DNA of 64,000 nt from Haliclona indistincta (Eukaryota; Porifera; Demospongiae; Haplosclerida; Chalinidae). Below, one piece after another: positions 8,552 to 20,000 of the stretch. The notes under the pieces are model-generated. The model was not told the origin of the DNA. It did not search any database and was given only the letters and a program-made list of their open reading frames with translations. Numbering within the stretch: position 1 is the first letter of the stretch; each line of letters opens with the position of its first letter. The stretch lies in NCBI GenBank assembly GCA_964017065.1, contig OZ024784.1, positions 13,869,152-13,933,151 on the forward strand. Direction: 5' to 3'. Made by a program: the position numbers and the translations under genes.

Positions 8552-11500
8552 TCACTCTACAAGACTAGAAAACAAGCAGTTCTAGCGATAAGAGAAAAGC
8601 AAGTAAGATTTTAACATAATACATACCAATCTATATTGCTGGTATAGTTTCTGTGATTCAGAATCGCCTTCTACTGGTAAGACAGGCTGTGGCAGCAATC
8701 ATTGATAACCTCGTATTAATAAATTCACTAAATTCACCTGTCTTTCAGGAGGAAGGCCGGCAATACTGTATCTCGATCCCTCTGTTGCCTTGGCGGGAAT
8801 GTGACGATGAACAGGAGCAGTAACTACATGTCTCCTCCGGCGACTTGTCTGCTCGTCGATAGTGTTATACGCACGTTGTATACGATCAAACTGGCGCTGA
8901 ATGTCAAATCGCAGTATGTTCTCATCCAGTGATGCAAATTGACTGCAGATGAGAAGGACTACACTCACACACCACACAACACACCCTCTATTGTGCACTG
9001 TGGTCACTAACAGTGGAAGCTATTTGACTATATTTGGCTCACAGCTATTATAGTACACAACATCGGACAAGGTGTCTTACCCTCTGCCTTGGTTGTGAGG
9101 GTCACTGATCTCATCCACCTCGTGGTCTATGAAAGCATAGTCACTACCACTGGAGGTGTTCCTCACAAACCGAGGAGGAGCACTGGTTCTCTCATCAAAA
9201 GCAGCCAATGAACTGGAGTGGTACAGGTTCAGGTCACACACACACAACATAATTCATGACTAAACCACTGGCGACCGCACCTCTGAGAAACACCAGTTGT
9301 CGAGCGAGGAGGATATCCGTGAGGGTAATGCTCCTGAACAGGTTTTGGTATGTTGTGTGAGGTTGAGTGCTGTAGGGAGGCAGCTTGATCTGGGGTGCCG
9401 CCCTGCTGACTATAGGAAAGGTCTGACTGACTGCGAGTAATCGGTGGCTGAAAAATGGCTAATGTGAAGGAACAATGAACACAGCTCTAGGGAGTGTATC
9501 CATCTAGCTCACATTGTGGAGTCACATCACCTTCTCTGTTATAGACAGGCTCACTTTCCTCTCCCTCTCTCTCCTCGTACACCATCACCACTTCGTCAGT
9601 CATGAAAAACTCTCCTGTCCCTGTGACAGTGCTGGCTGCTGATAGTGACGTCTGATTATCAGCATCTATCAATAAAACACCACTATCACTGCAACACACA
9701 TTAATGCAGCATGCATACCTATTTCTTTTATCAGTAGCGGCAAGTCGTATTCGAAATGCTAATGGAAGACACACCATGTGGTTAATGACGCTGTGTGGTA
9801 TGATCACTCGCTCACCTCACACACTTTAATGAACTTTTTGACTAGCTGTGCTGATGACAGTCTCTTGTCAGGATCCTGATCCCAGCACCTATACAGTATA
9901 ACAATGCTAGCACATGCACACAACACCGTATTCAGACTTGTTAGCATATCTTAATACCATCTGTGAATTTACTAGTCTGGTCCTCAGACTACACCTCTTC
10001 ATATGCGAGCTGAATATGTAGGTTATAATCCGAGGTAGAGGTGCATATGAGAATTTGGACACCAGAAGCCCAAGGTGTCAAAATTTCTATACACACTGAA
10101 AACCGAGGTGTATAACGGGTTTAAACTATGATTTCGACTTACTAGAAAGCAAAATTACACTGTTGTACCAACAAGCTACCTGAATCAGTGCAAAGATACC
10201 GATAGCACAATAAACAGCATTTAGTTTAGTGCCAGCCGTGTCGCACCAAGTAACTGCGAATTTGGATACCTTATTACATCAAAGAGAACTATTCATATCA
10301 TAGTTTAAATCTAGCTTAGGCATGACCCTACAAGGCAACTGTCTACAAGCAAGATCTGTCCTATCGTTAGAGTTGGAACACTGTATAGACACACTTCTCA
10401 ACTCCTTGCTACAGTTTCATCATGCTGTAAATCATGAGTGGAATATTCATGCGCCTTTGTGGTATGTGTACAGGGTTTTCCTACTTATTGTGCAATAGAC
10501 CACAGAGAGTCACCTCGTGCACTCATGTGTGAAGTCTTGGATCCATCGTATGAATAAGATAACAATGCCTTAACACATTAGTGCATGAGGTGCCGACACT
10601 CTACACTATAGCAAGAAGTAGGAAACTGCTGTGCCTGTAGCACCATTTACAGCAGTGATTTTATTTCAACAACTACAGTGGAACCTCTCTAAGGCAGACA
10701 CCATAGGGACAAACAAAATTGTCCATTATAGAGAAGAAGGTGTCCTCCGGTCAGGGCTTTATTATACATTATTTTGGTTATATTTGGGATTCAGTAAGTG
10801 TCCATTATAGAGGGATGAGGGGTGTCCGCTAAGAGGGGTTCAACTGTATGCTCAAAAAGCTCATTAGCAACAAGTCTCTGGAGCTCAGCGGAAGATGGAG
10901 ATAAGACTATGAAATTACAAGACATTGCCAATTTACTATTCAAATATCTTGTGCTAACACTATACACACTTAAGTCAATATTGTGTACCTTGTGAGCACT
11001 TGAGTAAAAAATTTGGGCATAGATTTGAACAGAGGAGGCCGCTTGCCTAATTACACACAATGATAAGAGTTGCAAGCATGTACAACTCACCTTCAGCCAT
11101 TTGAAAGAGGATAGCAAATGTTGGTAGGTGAGCATTGGTATCAATTGTGGGCACCTTGCGAGCCAGCATCTCCCATAATGTAATAGCAAAGCTGAACACA
11201 TCACACTTAGTAGTGTATCGCTGACCTATAGAATACAAATGACAGACTGAACTCATCTCCTGGATCTATTCTTTGAGAGCTAGTTTATAACCTAGAACAG
11301 GTGATCAAGACAGAAAGTCTACAATTTTGGGGCACCTATGAAACCCGGAACGGAACCAATTATGTGCGCAATTGAGTGGGCGTGGTTATAATAAATGCGC
11401 AGGCTTGGTCTCGCACTAGAAACTACTAAACCCAAGACCCTAAAAACCTCCGCCTAACAGTGCCCAGTATGGACCTAACGGCGACCAGTATTCGCCTAAC

Positions 11501-14500
11501 AGCGCAATGGCTCCCAGTACTATTCTGGCACGTTAGTCGAATACTCATACTGGGCGCCGTTAGGTCCATACTGGGCGATGTTAGGCGAATACTGGGTGCC
11601 GTTAGGTCCATACCGGGCGCTGTTAGGCGAAGGTTTTTAGGGTCTTGGGTTTAGTAGTTTCTAGTGCGAGACCACGCCTGCGCATTTATTATTGTGCACA
11701 TAATTGGTTCCGTTCCGGGTTTCATAGGTGCCCACAATTTTGCCATAGACACAGAATTAATCATAATCTTAATCCACCAAATTTTTACATTTTTCTTTAA
11801 ATAAAGGTCGGGCAAGGCTTAATACAGTGGGGTTCTCCCTAAATGGCAGTCTAATAGTGTATATACCCATCAGCGTCTGGGGGCTATGCCCCTAGACCCA
11901 TGCTGTTGTGTTCCCTCTAGCAAAAAATACTGTATAAAACACTGCTAGGTACTGGTTTTATAAACACCCTGGTCTCACACAAGCATTCCTCACACACTAG
12001 TTACCTTGTATCCATACTAGTTACCTCACACACTAGTTACCTTGTATCACCTCAGGAGCCATGTATCGGACGGTACCTATAGAGGCTGTGTACAATAGGT
12101 TGGTCTCCAACTTACGACAGGTACCAAAGTCACATAACTTCAAGTGGCATCCATTACCAAATAGCAATAAACTGAAGCATAATGAACAACACATTCCAAC
12201 AATAACAACACACATGTGTAGATTGAAATAGTTACTTTGATGCCTTGATGTCTCTATGCAGGATTCTCTTGGAGTGTATGTATTCCAGCGCTACTACCAG
12301 CTGTCGACACCAATGCACCACATGACTCGCAAGATATACATACGTAGGACAAGGACGGTGAAGAACTAAGAGAGAGACAGAGAGAGAGAGAGAGACAAAC
12401 ACAAGTACTGAAATGATCTATACACATCAAGGTTGTGATTACTTGTTGCGCTTGGTATGAGGCACATAATTTCAAATGACTAACACTAACTGCTCAAAAC
12501 ACAAACAGGCAATTACATTCAATACAATTGTATAAACACTAGCAACCAAGTGAAGTGACTACATCCCAGGTAACATTTTTAGATCAGTGAAACCAAAATG
12601 CACAATGCACACAGAGACAGCCCAGTATAGAATGCTAACCTCTCTCTAGTGAGTATGGCGCAAACTCCATTACTATGAACGGCTAGAGAGAAGAAACACA
12701 CAATTACAACACAAGAATGTAAAGAATGTGAAGGTCAAACACACTAGCATCATTTCATTACTTTTGTTACCTGTTTTCCTGTTTTCGATGCTCCAGTACC
12801 CAACAATTGAACAATGTTGATGTGTGTCTGCAGTCTGCTCAAGAAGACGAGCTAGATAGAAGAGAACACATGTGCAATGAGTACACTTTATATACAATAG
12901 CCAATAGCAGCACATACTACTGGATGGATACATACACGGGTCACTGTGGTATGGTAGCAGCACACACTACTGGATGGATACATACACGGGTCACTGTGGT
13001 ATGGTAGCAGCACACACTACTGGATGGATACACGGGTCACTGTGGTATGGTAGCAGCACACACTACTGGATGGATACATACACGGGTCACTGTGGTATGG
13101 TAGCAGCACATACTACTGGATGGATACATACACGGGTCACTGTGGTATGGTAGCAGCACACACTACTGGATGGATACATACACGTGTCACTGTGGTATGG
13201 TAGCAGCACACACTACTGGATGGATACATACACGGGTCACTGTGGTAAGGTAGCAGCACACACTACTGGATGGATACATACACGGGTCACTGTGGTATGG
13301 TAGCAGCACATACTACTGGATGGATACATACACGGGTCACTGTGGTATGGTAGCAGCACACACTACTGGATGGATACATACACGGGTCACTGTGGTATGG
13401 TAGCAGCACACACTACTGGATGGATACATACACGGGTCACTGTGGTATGGTAGCAGCACAATCTACTGGATGGATACATACACGGGTCACTGTGGTATGG
13501 TAGCAGCACACACTACTGGATGGATACATATACGGGTCACTGGTAGTATGGTAGCAGCACACACTACTGGATGGATACATACACGGGTCACTGAAGTATG
13601 GTAGCAGCACACACTACTGGATGGATACATACACGGGTCACTGTGGTATGGTAGCAGCACACACTACTGGATGGATACATACACGGGTCACTGTGGTATG
13701 GTAGCAGCACATTCTACTGGATGGATACATACACGTGTCACTGTGGTATGGTAGCAGCACACACTACTGGATGGATACATACACGTGTCACTGTGGTATG
13801 GTAGCAGCACACACTACTGGATGGATACATACACGGGTCACTGTGGTATGGTAGCAGCACACACTACTGGATGGATACATACACGGGTCACTGTGGTATG
13901 GTAGGAGCACATACTACTGGAGTGGATACATACACGGGTCACTGTGGTATGGTAGCAGCACACACTACTGGATGGATACATACACGGGTCACTGTGGTAT
14001 GGTAGCAGCACACACTACTGGATGGATACATACACGGGTCACTGTGGTATGGTAGCAGCACAATCTACTGGATGGATACATACACGGGTCACTGTGGTAT
14101 GGTAGCAGCACACACTACTGGATGGATACATATACGGGTCACTGGTAGTATGGTAGCAGCACACACTACTGGATGGATACATACACGGGTCACTGTGGTA
14201 TGGTAGCAGCACACACTACTGGATGGATACATACACGTGTCACTGTGGTATGGTAGCAGCACACACTACTGGATGGATACATACACGTGTCACTGTGGTA
14301 TGGTAGCAGCACACACTACTGGATGGATACATACACGGGTCACTGTGGTATGGTAGCAGCACACACTACTGGATGGATACATATACGGGTCACTGGTAGT
14401 ATGGTAGCAGCACACACTACTGGATGGATACATACACGGGTCACTGTGGTATGGTAGCAGCACATTCTACTGGATGGATACATACACGGGTCACTGTGGT

Positions 14501-15431
14501 ATGGTAGCAGCACACACTACTGGATGGATACATACACGGGTCACTGTGGTATGGTAGCAGCACACACTACTGGATGGATACACGGGTCACTGGTGGTATG
14601 GTAGCAGCACACACTACTGGATGGATACATACACGGGTCACTGTGGTATGGTAGCAGCACACACTACTGGATGGATACATACACGGGTCACTGTGGTATG
14701 GTAGCAGCACATTCTACTGGATGGATACATACACGGGTCACTGTGGTATGGTAACAGCACACACTACTGGATGGATACATACACGGGTCACTGGTGGTAT
14801 GGTAGCAGCATACACTACTGGATGGATACATACACGGGTCACTGTGGTATGGTAGCAGCACACACTACTGGATGGATACATACACGGGTCACTGGTGGTA
14901 TGGTAGCAGCACACACTACTGGATGGATACATACACGGGTCACTGGTGGTATGGTAGTAGTAGAACACATTGAGCATATGGTAGTAGTAATGTAAGCCAA
15001 TTCTATGTTGTCGAATACATGTAATCTCAAATGGTTCTACTACAGATCAATCACTGATACTAGTGGTCTTACTATCCATGATACCGTGATGTATATACAT
15101 AAGTGGTGAGTAAACTAAAGTGGTAGAACTAACCAACCTCTTCTTTGTAACCTTTCTTCTCCTCTGCTGATTGAAAGTATTTGACAGCTACACATTGTTC
15201 TTTCCACAGAGCACGTTTGACTTTGCCAAAATTTCCCGATTCACAGAACTATGAACAAAAAACGACATTGATTTGATGTGGCAGAAGAATGAGTGGGAGG
15301 AACTGGAAATTAGAGAAGAGCAGAGTCGATTCTTTTACCGTATCTGATGCGTCGTGCTTTAAATCGTCCTCTTTAATTGCCCGGCATCTCACCTGTAACC
15401 TCGTCTTACGCACAGCTTCAGCTGCAGACAT
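8552..15431 (-). CDS. MAP3K7: TAK1/MAP3K7-like protein kinase
   Basis: Exons joined in frame: 15339..15431, 15138..15248, 12771..12851, 12640..12682, 12236..12365, 12041..12171, 11091..11225, 10514..10568 and 9816..9888 (kinase domain). Then come about seven C-terminal exons near 9757, 9666, 9459, 9210, 8943, 8686 and 8581. Kinase motifs: GNFGKV glycine loop, VAVKYF lysine, hinge FIVMEFAPYS, catalytic HRDIKASN, CDFGTC, RYMAPEV, CDVFSFAITLWE, and RCWDQDPDKR. CDFGTC, the short hinge and the WCRQ helix point to TAK1, which phosphorylates MKKs and IKK downstream of TGF-beta, IL-1 and Toll-type receptors. The C-terminal region is Ser/Gln-rich, then has a possible helical segment (DIQRQFDRIQRAYN) before QKLYQQYR. 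The substrate-lobe segment that is usually proline-rich (RPP) is not seen. The last exon (8552..8581) is uncertain. Confidence 0.78.
10676..10846. mobile_element. Short TIR element (MITE) with TA target duplication
   Basis: The ends are imperfect inverted repeats: left CAGTGGAACCTCTCTAAGGC, right (reverse complement) CAGTTGAACCCCTCTTAGCG. The element is flanked by TA on both sides (10674..10675 and 10847..10848), as for Tc1/mariner-type insertions. There is no coding capacity. The inner halves also share 'tgtccattatagag'. It lies in a kinase intron. Confidence 0.7.
11330..11733. mobile_element. 404-bp fold-back MITE with 9-bp target duplication
   Basis: The left end GGGCACCTATGAAACCCGGA is repeated in inverse at the right end, and the arms match for over 100 bp in total. 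A perfect 9-bp duplication ACAATTTTG flanks the element (11321..11329 and 11734..11742). The middle is built of alternating blocks of about 20 bp (TACTGGGCGCCGTTAGG-type units) in both orientations. There is no coding capacity. A 9-bp duplication points to Mutator-like elements, but the superfamily is inferred. It sits in a kinase intron. Confidence 0.8.
12906..14960. repeat. Minisatellite, 50-bp unit, about 41 copies
   Basis: A near-perfect tandem array fills most of the intron between kinase exons 2 and 3. The unit begins GTAGCAGCACACACTACTGG and ends CACTGTGGTATG. Variant units recur in a pattern: a 52-bp form with TATACGGGTCACTGGTAGTATG (near 13530, 14130 and 14380), forms with CAATCTAC or CATTCTAC, a CACGTG variant, and short forms that lack CATACA. 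The recurrence suggests higher-order duplication of blocks of several units. Open frames on both strands here are by-products of the repeat. Confidence 0.97.
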
Positions 15432-15557
15432 GACGATCCGACCGTACCTACATCTACAGAGAGAACAGTAGTGCGGCGCAAAGGGTTAATTTCTACGCGC
15501 ACGTGCGCACAAGCCCAGCCCTCAAAATTGCATTTGCAGAAACGGAATCAGTGCAGT
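15432..15557. promoter_or_regulatory. Shared promoter of kinase and DUF1254 gene
   Basis: The kinase start (15431, -) and the preferred start of the DUF1254 gene (15558, +) are 126 bp apart, so transcription is divergent from one short interval. It contains a GC-rich patch (ctacgcgcacgtgcgcac) with a CACGTG E-box at 15499..15504. No TATA box is evident. Confidence 0.4.
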
Positions 15558-16913
15558 ATGGTTGAAGAAGCTGAAGCCATCGCAAAGGATGCATTTGTAT
15601 TTTTCTATCCAATGGTCGAGAACTATAAGACTCTTTGGTACCAGGCTGTCGATGACGATAGTGTGCGATACAGAGGCCCCTTCAATAGGTTTTCTCATGC
15701 AAGAGATCTAATCGGACCATCTTTTGACACTGTAGTGACACCCAACAATGACACATTGTATTCTCTAGCCTGGCTGGATCTCCGTGCAGAGCCACTGGTC
15801 CTGTCTCTGCCCTCTATTCCACGCGATCGTTACTACAGCATGCAACTTGTCGACGCCTACACACACAACTTCGCAATATTGAGTTCTCGTACTGTTGGAA
15901 ACAATGGAGGTGCTTATTTGATTGTTGGTCCTAACTGGAACGAACAGGTTCCTACTGGCATATTCTGCAAGACTATTTGTTCTGAAAGTGAATATGTGGC
16001 TCTTCTTGGTCGGACAGAAGTGCGAAGCAAAGAAGATATCAAGAATGTTGCTGTCATTCAAAGCAATTTCAAGCTGACAACTCTTTCTCAATTTACGGGA
16101 AACAATCCTCCGGAGGTAAAATCTTGGCCATCGTTTGTGTCTGTTGATGTCCCAAACTTGCTTGAGGTGGAGTTTTTCTTTAGTTGTGTCAATTTTATTA
16201 TGAGGTTTACAAAGGTACATGACACAGAGGCAGACAAATTTGAGAGTTTTTCCAAGATTGGTGTTTCTCCTGGTGCAAGATTTCCTGCTGTAGAAATGGA
16301 CAAGAAAGTTATTGAAGCAATACAGAAGGGTCTGTTGGAAGGAAAAAACACTCTCAACATGGCGCTAAAGTTTGCTCAGTCCAGACAGACAAATGGCTGG
16401 CGAGTAGCTGTTGATCCTGCACCTTTTGGAGATAGAGATTCTATGCAAGGTCGCTATCTGATTAGAGCTGCTGCTGCTATGGTTGGACTGTACGGGCTTG
16501 ATCCCCAGGAAGCATTCTACCCTTCATCTACCACTGATGTATCTGGTAGCCCATATAACGGCAATCTTTACTGCTACACTGTCACATTTGCTTCTTGTGA
16601 CTTGCCACAAGTTCATGGATTTTGGTCGTTGTCAATGTATAACGAGAAGAGATGTTTTGTTGACAATCCCATCAATCGCTATTCAATAGGAGACCGCACT
16701 CCTGGCTTGCAGTACACCAGCGATGGCTCTCTTACTGTCTACATTCAGAGAGATTCTCCTGGACAAGAAAAAGAATCAAATTGGCTACCTGCTCCTAATG
16801 GACTGTTTTCACTAGTGATGCGGCTGTACTGGCCTTGTCAAGAGGCCCTTGACGGTCCATACATCCCTCCAACTGTAGTACGTACTGAAACAAATCTGTA
16901 CTCTAAAGTCTAG
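15558..16913 (+). CDS. DUF1254/DUF1214 domain protein, intronless
   Basis: About 451 residues from the Met at 15558. The frame is open upstream to 15471, but the extra residues are low-complexity and unlike the family. The N-terminal half fits DUF1254 (EAIAKDAFVFFYPMVENYKT, FDTVVTPNNDTLYSLAWLDL, RYYSMQLVDAYTHNFA). The C-terminal half fits DUF1214 (GRYLIRAAAAMVGLYGLDPQ, VHGFWSLSMYNE, YTSDGSLTVYIQ, NWLPAPNG.F). The pair is common in bacteria and patchy in eukaryotes; its biochemical role is unknown. No signal peptide or TM segment is visible. The gene has no introns, unlike its multi-exon neighbour. It converges on the RdRP fusion gene, whose stop lies 115 bp away. Horizontal acquisition is a reasonable inference but not shown. 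Confidence 0.85.
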   Translation: MVEEAEAIAKDAFVFFYPMVENYKTLWYQAVDDDSVRYRGPFNRFSHARDLIGPSFDTVVTPNNDTLYSLAWLDLRAEPLVLSLPSIPRDRYYSMQLVDAYTHNFAILSSRTVGNNGGAYLIVGPNWNEQVPTGIFCKTICSESEYVALLGRTEVRSKEDIKNVAVIQSNFKLTTLSQFTGNNPPEVKSWPSFVSVDVPNLLEVEFFFSCVNFIMRFTKVHDTEADKFESFSKIGVSPGARFPAVEMDKKVIEAIQKGLLEGKNTLNMALKFAQSRQTNGWRVAVDPAPFGDRDSMQGRYLIRAAAAMVGLYGLDPQEAFYPSSTTDVSGSPYNGNLYCYTVTFASCDLPQVHGFWSLSMYNEKRCFVDNPINRYSIGDRTPGLQYTSDGSLTVYIQRDSPGQEKESNWLPAPNGLFSLVMRLYWPCQEALDGPYIPPTVVRTETNLYSKV

Positions 16914-16957
16914 ATCTGAATTATTACAAGTTTGTACAAATCAATAGAAAGTTTGTA

Positions 16958-17032
16958 AAAATTACCTATTCCTATTCGAGTCATTCCTATTCCTATTAGA
17001 GTCAGTTCTATTCCTATTAGAGTCATTCCTAT
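16958..17032. repeat. 21-bp tandem repeat, about 3.5 copies
   Basis: Units of the form ATTCCTATTCCTATTAGAGTC lie between the two convergent genes, just past the stop codon of the RdRP fusion. Confidence 0.8.
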
Positions 17033-20000
17033 GTTCTTTTGTGTTGGTGAAACCTAGATGGTTTGCTTGATGAATGCGCTGTGTGTTGTGATTCTTCTCT
17101 TTGTCTTGCATGATGATGCTGCCTGGGTCGTTGCTCTGACTGATTATGCCCACTTTTCTGGTGTTTCTGCTTTACTTTCGGTGCTGTTAAGTGACGAAAG
17201 TCCTCTATAGTGTAGACAGGTACATGTTGTAACCATTTTCTCCATAATTGTGATTGAGACAAGGTTTTCTTACAACCAATTCCTATGAGGCCCCGTTTTG
17301 CTCTAGTTAGTAAAACATTCATTCGGTTACTGTCATCAGTGAATCCAAGATTTCCATCAGCATTGCAGCGAACAGTGCTGAAGATGATCACGTCTTTCTC
17401 TCTGCCTTGAAAACCATCTATCGTGCATACTTCAATGTGATTTGATATTCGAGAGACTTTTTCATATATGCACCGTACCTGCCCATTATATGGAGTGAGA
17501 ATAGCCATTTCTTGAGCACAAACTTGATTGTTGAGAAGGTAACGCGCCACTTCAGCTGCTATCTCAGATTCCTTCTGGTTTTTGATTGATGAGCCAACTC
17601 TGTGTTCATTGCATGAAGTGGTAATAAACAGCAATGGTTTGCCTTCCTGAAAGCAAGCAAGTTCAAGTGGTGCTCGGTCGTGTACAGATGCCCCAGACTT
17701 TAACTTGCTGTTGTAAAATGCATCAGATGAAAATCGAGCAATTTCTGGATGCATGCGATGCTGTTCCTCTAGAAAAGTGGACGGGAAGTTTTGCTGTTGA
17801 AGGCGATGGAATAGTGTCACCGATAGCTGGTTAACATCATCATCGGTAGCAAACTTGCCCAAGTTAGGTAGAGTAGGTGGAAGTTGCAGAGGGTCTCCAA
17901 TCAGAGTTAGCTGTTGACAGTGGTGCATGATAGGAATGAGAGTGATGGGTTCAATGGCTTGAGTAGCCTCATCGACTACAACAAAGGGAAACTTCATTCC
18001 TTCAAGTACAGAGTCTCCAGCACCTGTACACGTTGCAGTGACAACTTCAGCAAAATTCAGAATACATTTAGCATCTCTCTTGCTATGATAAGGACTCTTT
18101 CGCTTTGGTTTCATGTCCTCTATTCTGTCTCGTTCTATCTGCTGTTCTAAGGTGACATGGCGAATATCTGCAGAAACTTGCTCCACGTTTCCAATTCGAA
18201 CCACTCTTAAATTTAACTGGAGGAGGCATCGTGTAAGATTGTCTACAGCCATGTTTGTCTCAGCAACAGCAAGCACACGATTCTTTTCTGCAGACCTTTG
18301 AACAGGAGCGCTCCTGCTTTGACACATGCAACGAATTATTTCACAAGCAACCCGAGTCTTGCCTGTTCCAGGTGGACCATGAATGAGAGTAAGCCTCTGA
18401 GATAATGATGCAGTAATAGCTTGTTGTTGGCTGGAATTGAAGAAACCAGAAGTGAATGGAAGAGTATCAGAAGGTTGAATTTGATTGATTGTTTTAGGCA
18501 GTGCTGTAGGGTAAAGATAAGTTGAACTCACAAGTGAAGTCAGTTCAGTTGGCTTTGCCTTAAACAATCGAAGAGCCTTTGCTGCCCTATTGAAAGCAGT
18601 GACATTTCCCACTAGTCTTAGCTGCCAGTGCCCCTTACACAACAAAGCAGATTTTCTGAGGCAATGTGGTACACCTTGAATTTCAACTACTATGTTAGCT
18701 GGATGACGAGACACATTGCTAATCTTTCCAAGAGCCACGCATACACATTTCACACCTTTAGATGAATTAGGAATCATCATGCTAATAGCGACGTAACTGC
18801 CACAAGTAAAATTATTTGATTGTATTCCTTGTGGCCTGTTAAATCCTGCCTTCCAAACATTATCCTGCATTTTGTCTTCTGTCCTGCTTTCAAGGTCTTT
18901 TATCTGATGATCATGGGGACTCTTATAGTCATAGACTTTTAATTTATTGAGAGTAATATCTGTATCTGTGACAGGATATACCAGTTTTGTCCCTGATTCA
19001 AAACAAACTTCGCTGAGAAAATTACGAAGAAGAAGATTAGAAAATAAACAGGAGTATCTGATATTATCCGGCTGTTTTTCCAGCTTCAATTCTTCTGTAT
19101 CAAACAAAGACCGAGACAAGTCATACAATCTGATAGCCGTGCTATTAGCTACACCAAAGGGTAGAAAAAACCAAAGCTGCCATTGATGAAGAATATCAAG
19201 GTAGTCCGAAACATTACTCAAACAAAGACAAGGTAATAGTAAAGAGACCATTTGTTCAACTAAAGCTGTGCAGTGTAATTGACTCAATCTGCTGAGGACT
19301 AACAAGCAGGGATAGGGATGGTTTAAGTACCCTTGCTGATTGTAAGAAACGATAATCAATTGAAGCAATTCAACGAAGTCTGTAAATACAGAGAACTTGG
19401 AACTGTATTTGAACACTAAAGTTTTTAGTAAAATATCAATACTGCTTTCACATAGTTCTTTTTGACAGGCAGGTCTAATAGACAAGATTGTCCGAAATGC
19501 AGCAAGAAAATGATGCAATTGACCTTTGACAGCGGCTTCATGAAGAAAAGCAATGGCAGCATCAAGGTCAGTAACATCACAAATTTGGGCACCTCCATCA
19601 TCATCTTCCTCTTCATCATCACTAGGAGGGTCTTCAGTTTCATCAGGACTGATCGCTGGAACAGAAACCACAAACTCAGGCTGGTCTGCCACTAGGATGT
19701 CAAGAAAAGCCGGTTCATGGCTATAATTTCTTACAAACACTTCCACAGATAAAAAGTTCTCTTTGTTTATCCTAGGATGGCTACTGTTACGCTTGAAAGA
19801 GTTAATATCAATACTGATTCGATCATAAACCTCTTTTTTTCGCACAATTTCTCGCGCAACCTCTTTTTCTCGCACAATTTCTCGCACAACCTCTTTTTCT
19901 CGCACAATTTTTCTGGCAGCTAACCAAAGAAAAGAATTAGATTTGGCACTATTACGATAAAGCTGAAGTATCTCCTCGTTAGGAGTAGGGTCAAGTAGAA

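Noticed and set aside
8375..8830. A two-exon + strand gene (frame from 8375, donor GTAAGA at about 8604, acceptor near 8662)
   Set aside because: The splice signals are good by eye, but the product matches nothing I know and its second part is antisense to well-supported kinase exons.
10119..10310. Inverted repeat gtttaaactatgat ... atcatagtttaaat in a kinase intron
   Set aside because: Only about 14 bp match, the flanks do not pair and no target duplication is seen, so chance is likely.
12906..14960. CRISPR-like array
   Set aside because: The units are contiguous with no unique spacers between repeats, and the context is a eukaryotic intron. It is a minisatellite.
14738..15030. Repeat-encoded proteins in the minisatellite on both strands
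   Set aside because: The open frames arise because the 50-bp unit lacks stops in some phases. The unit length is not a multiple of 3, so frames rotate from unit to unit, and no start, splice or homology supports coding.
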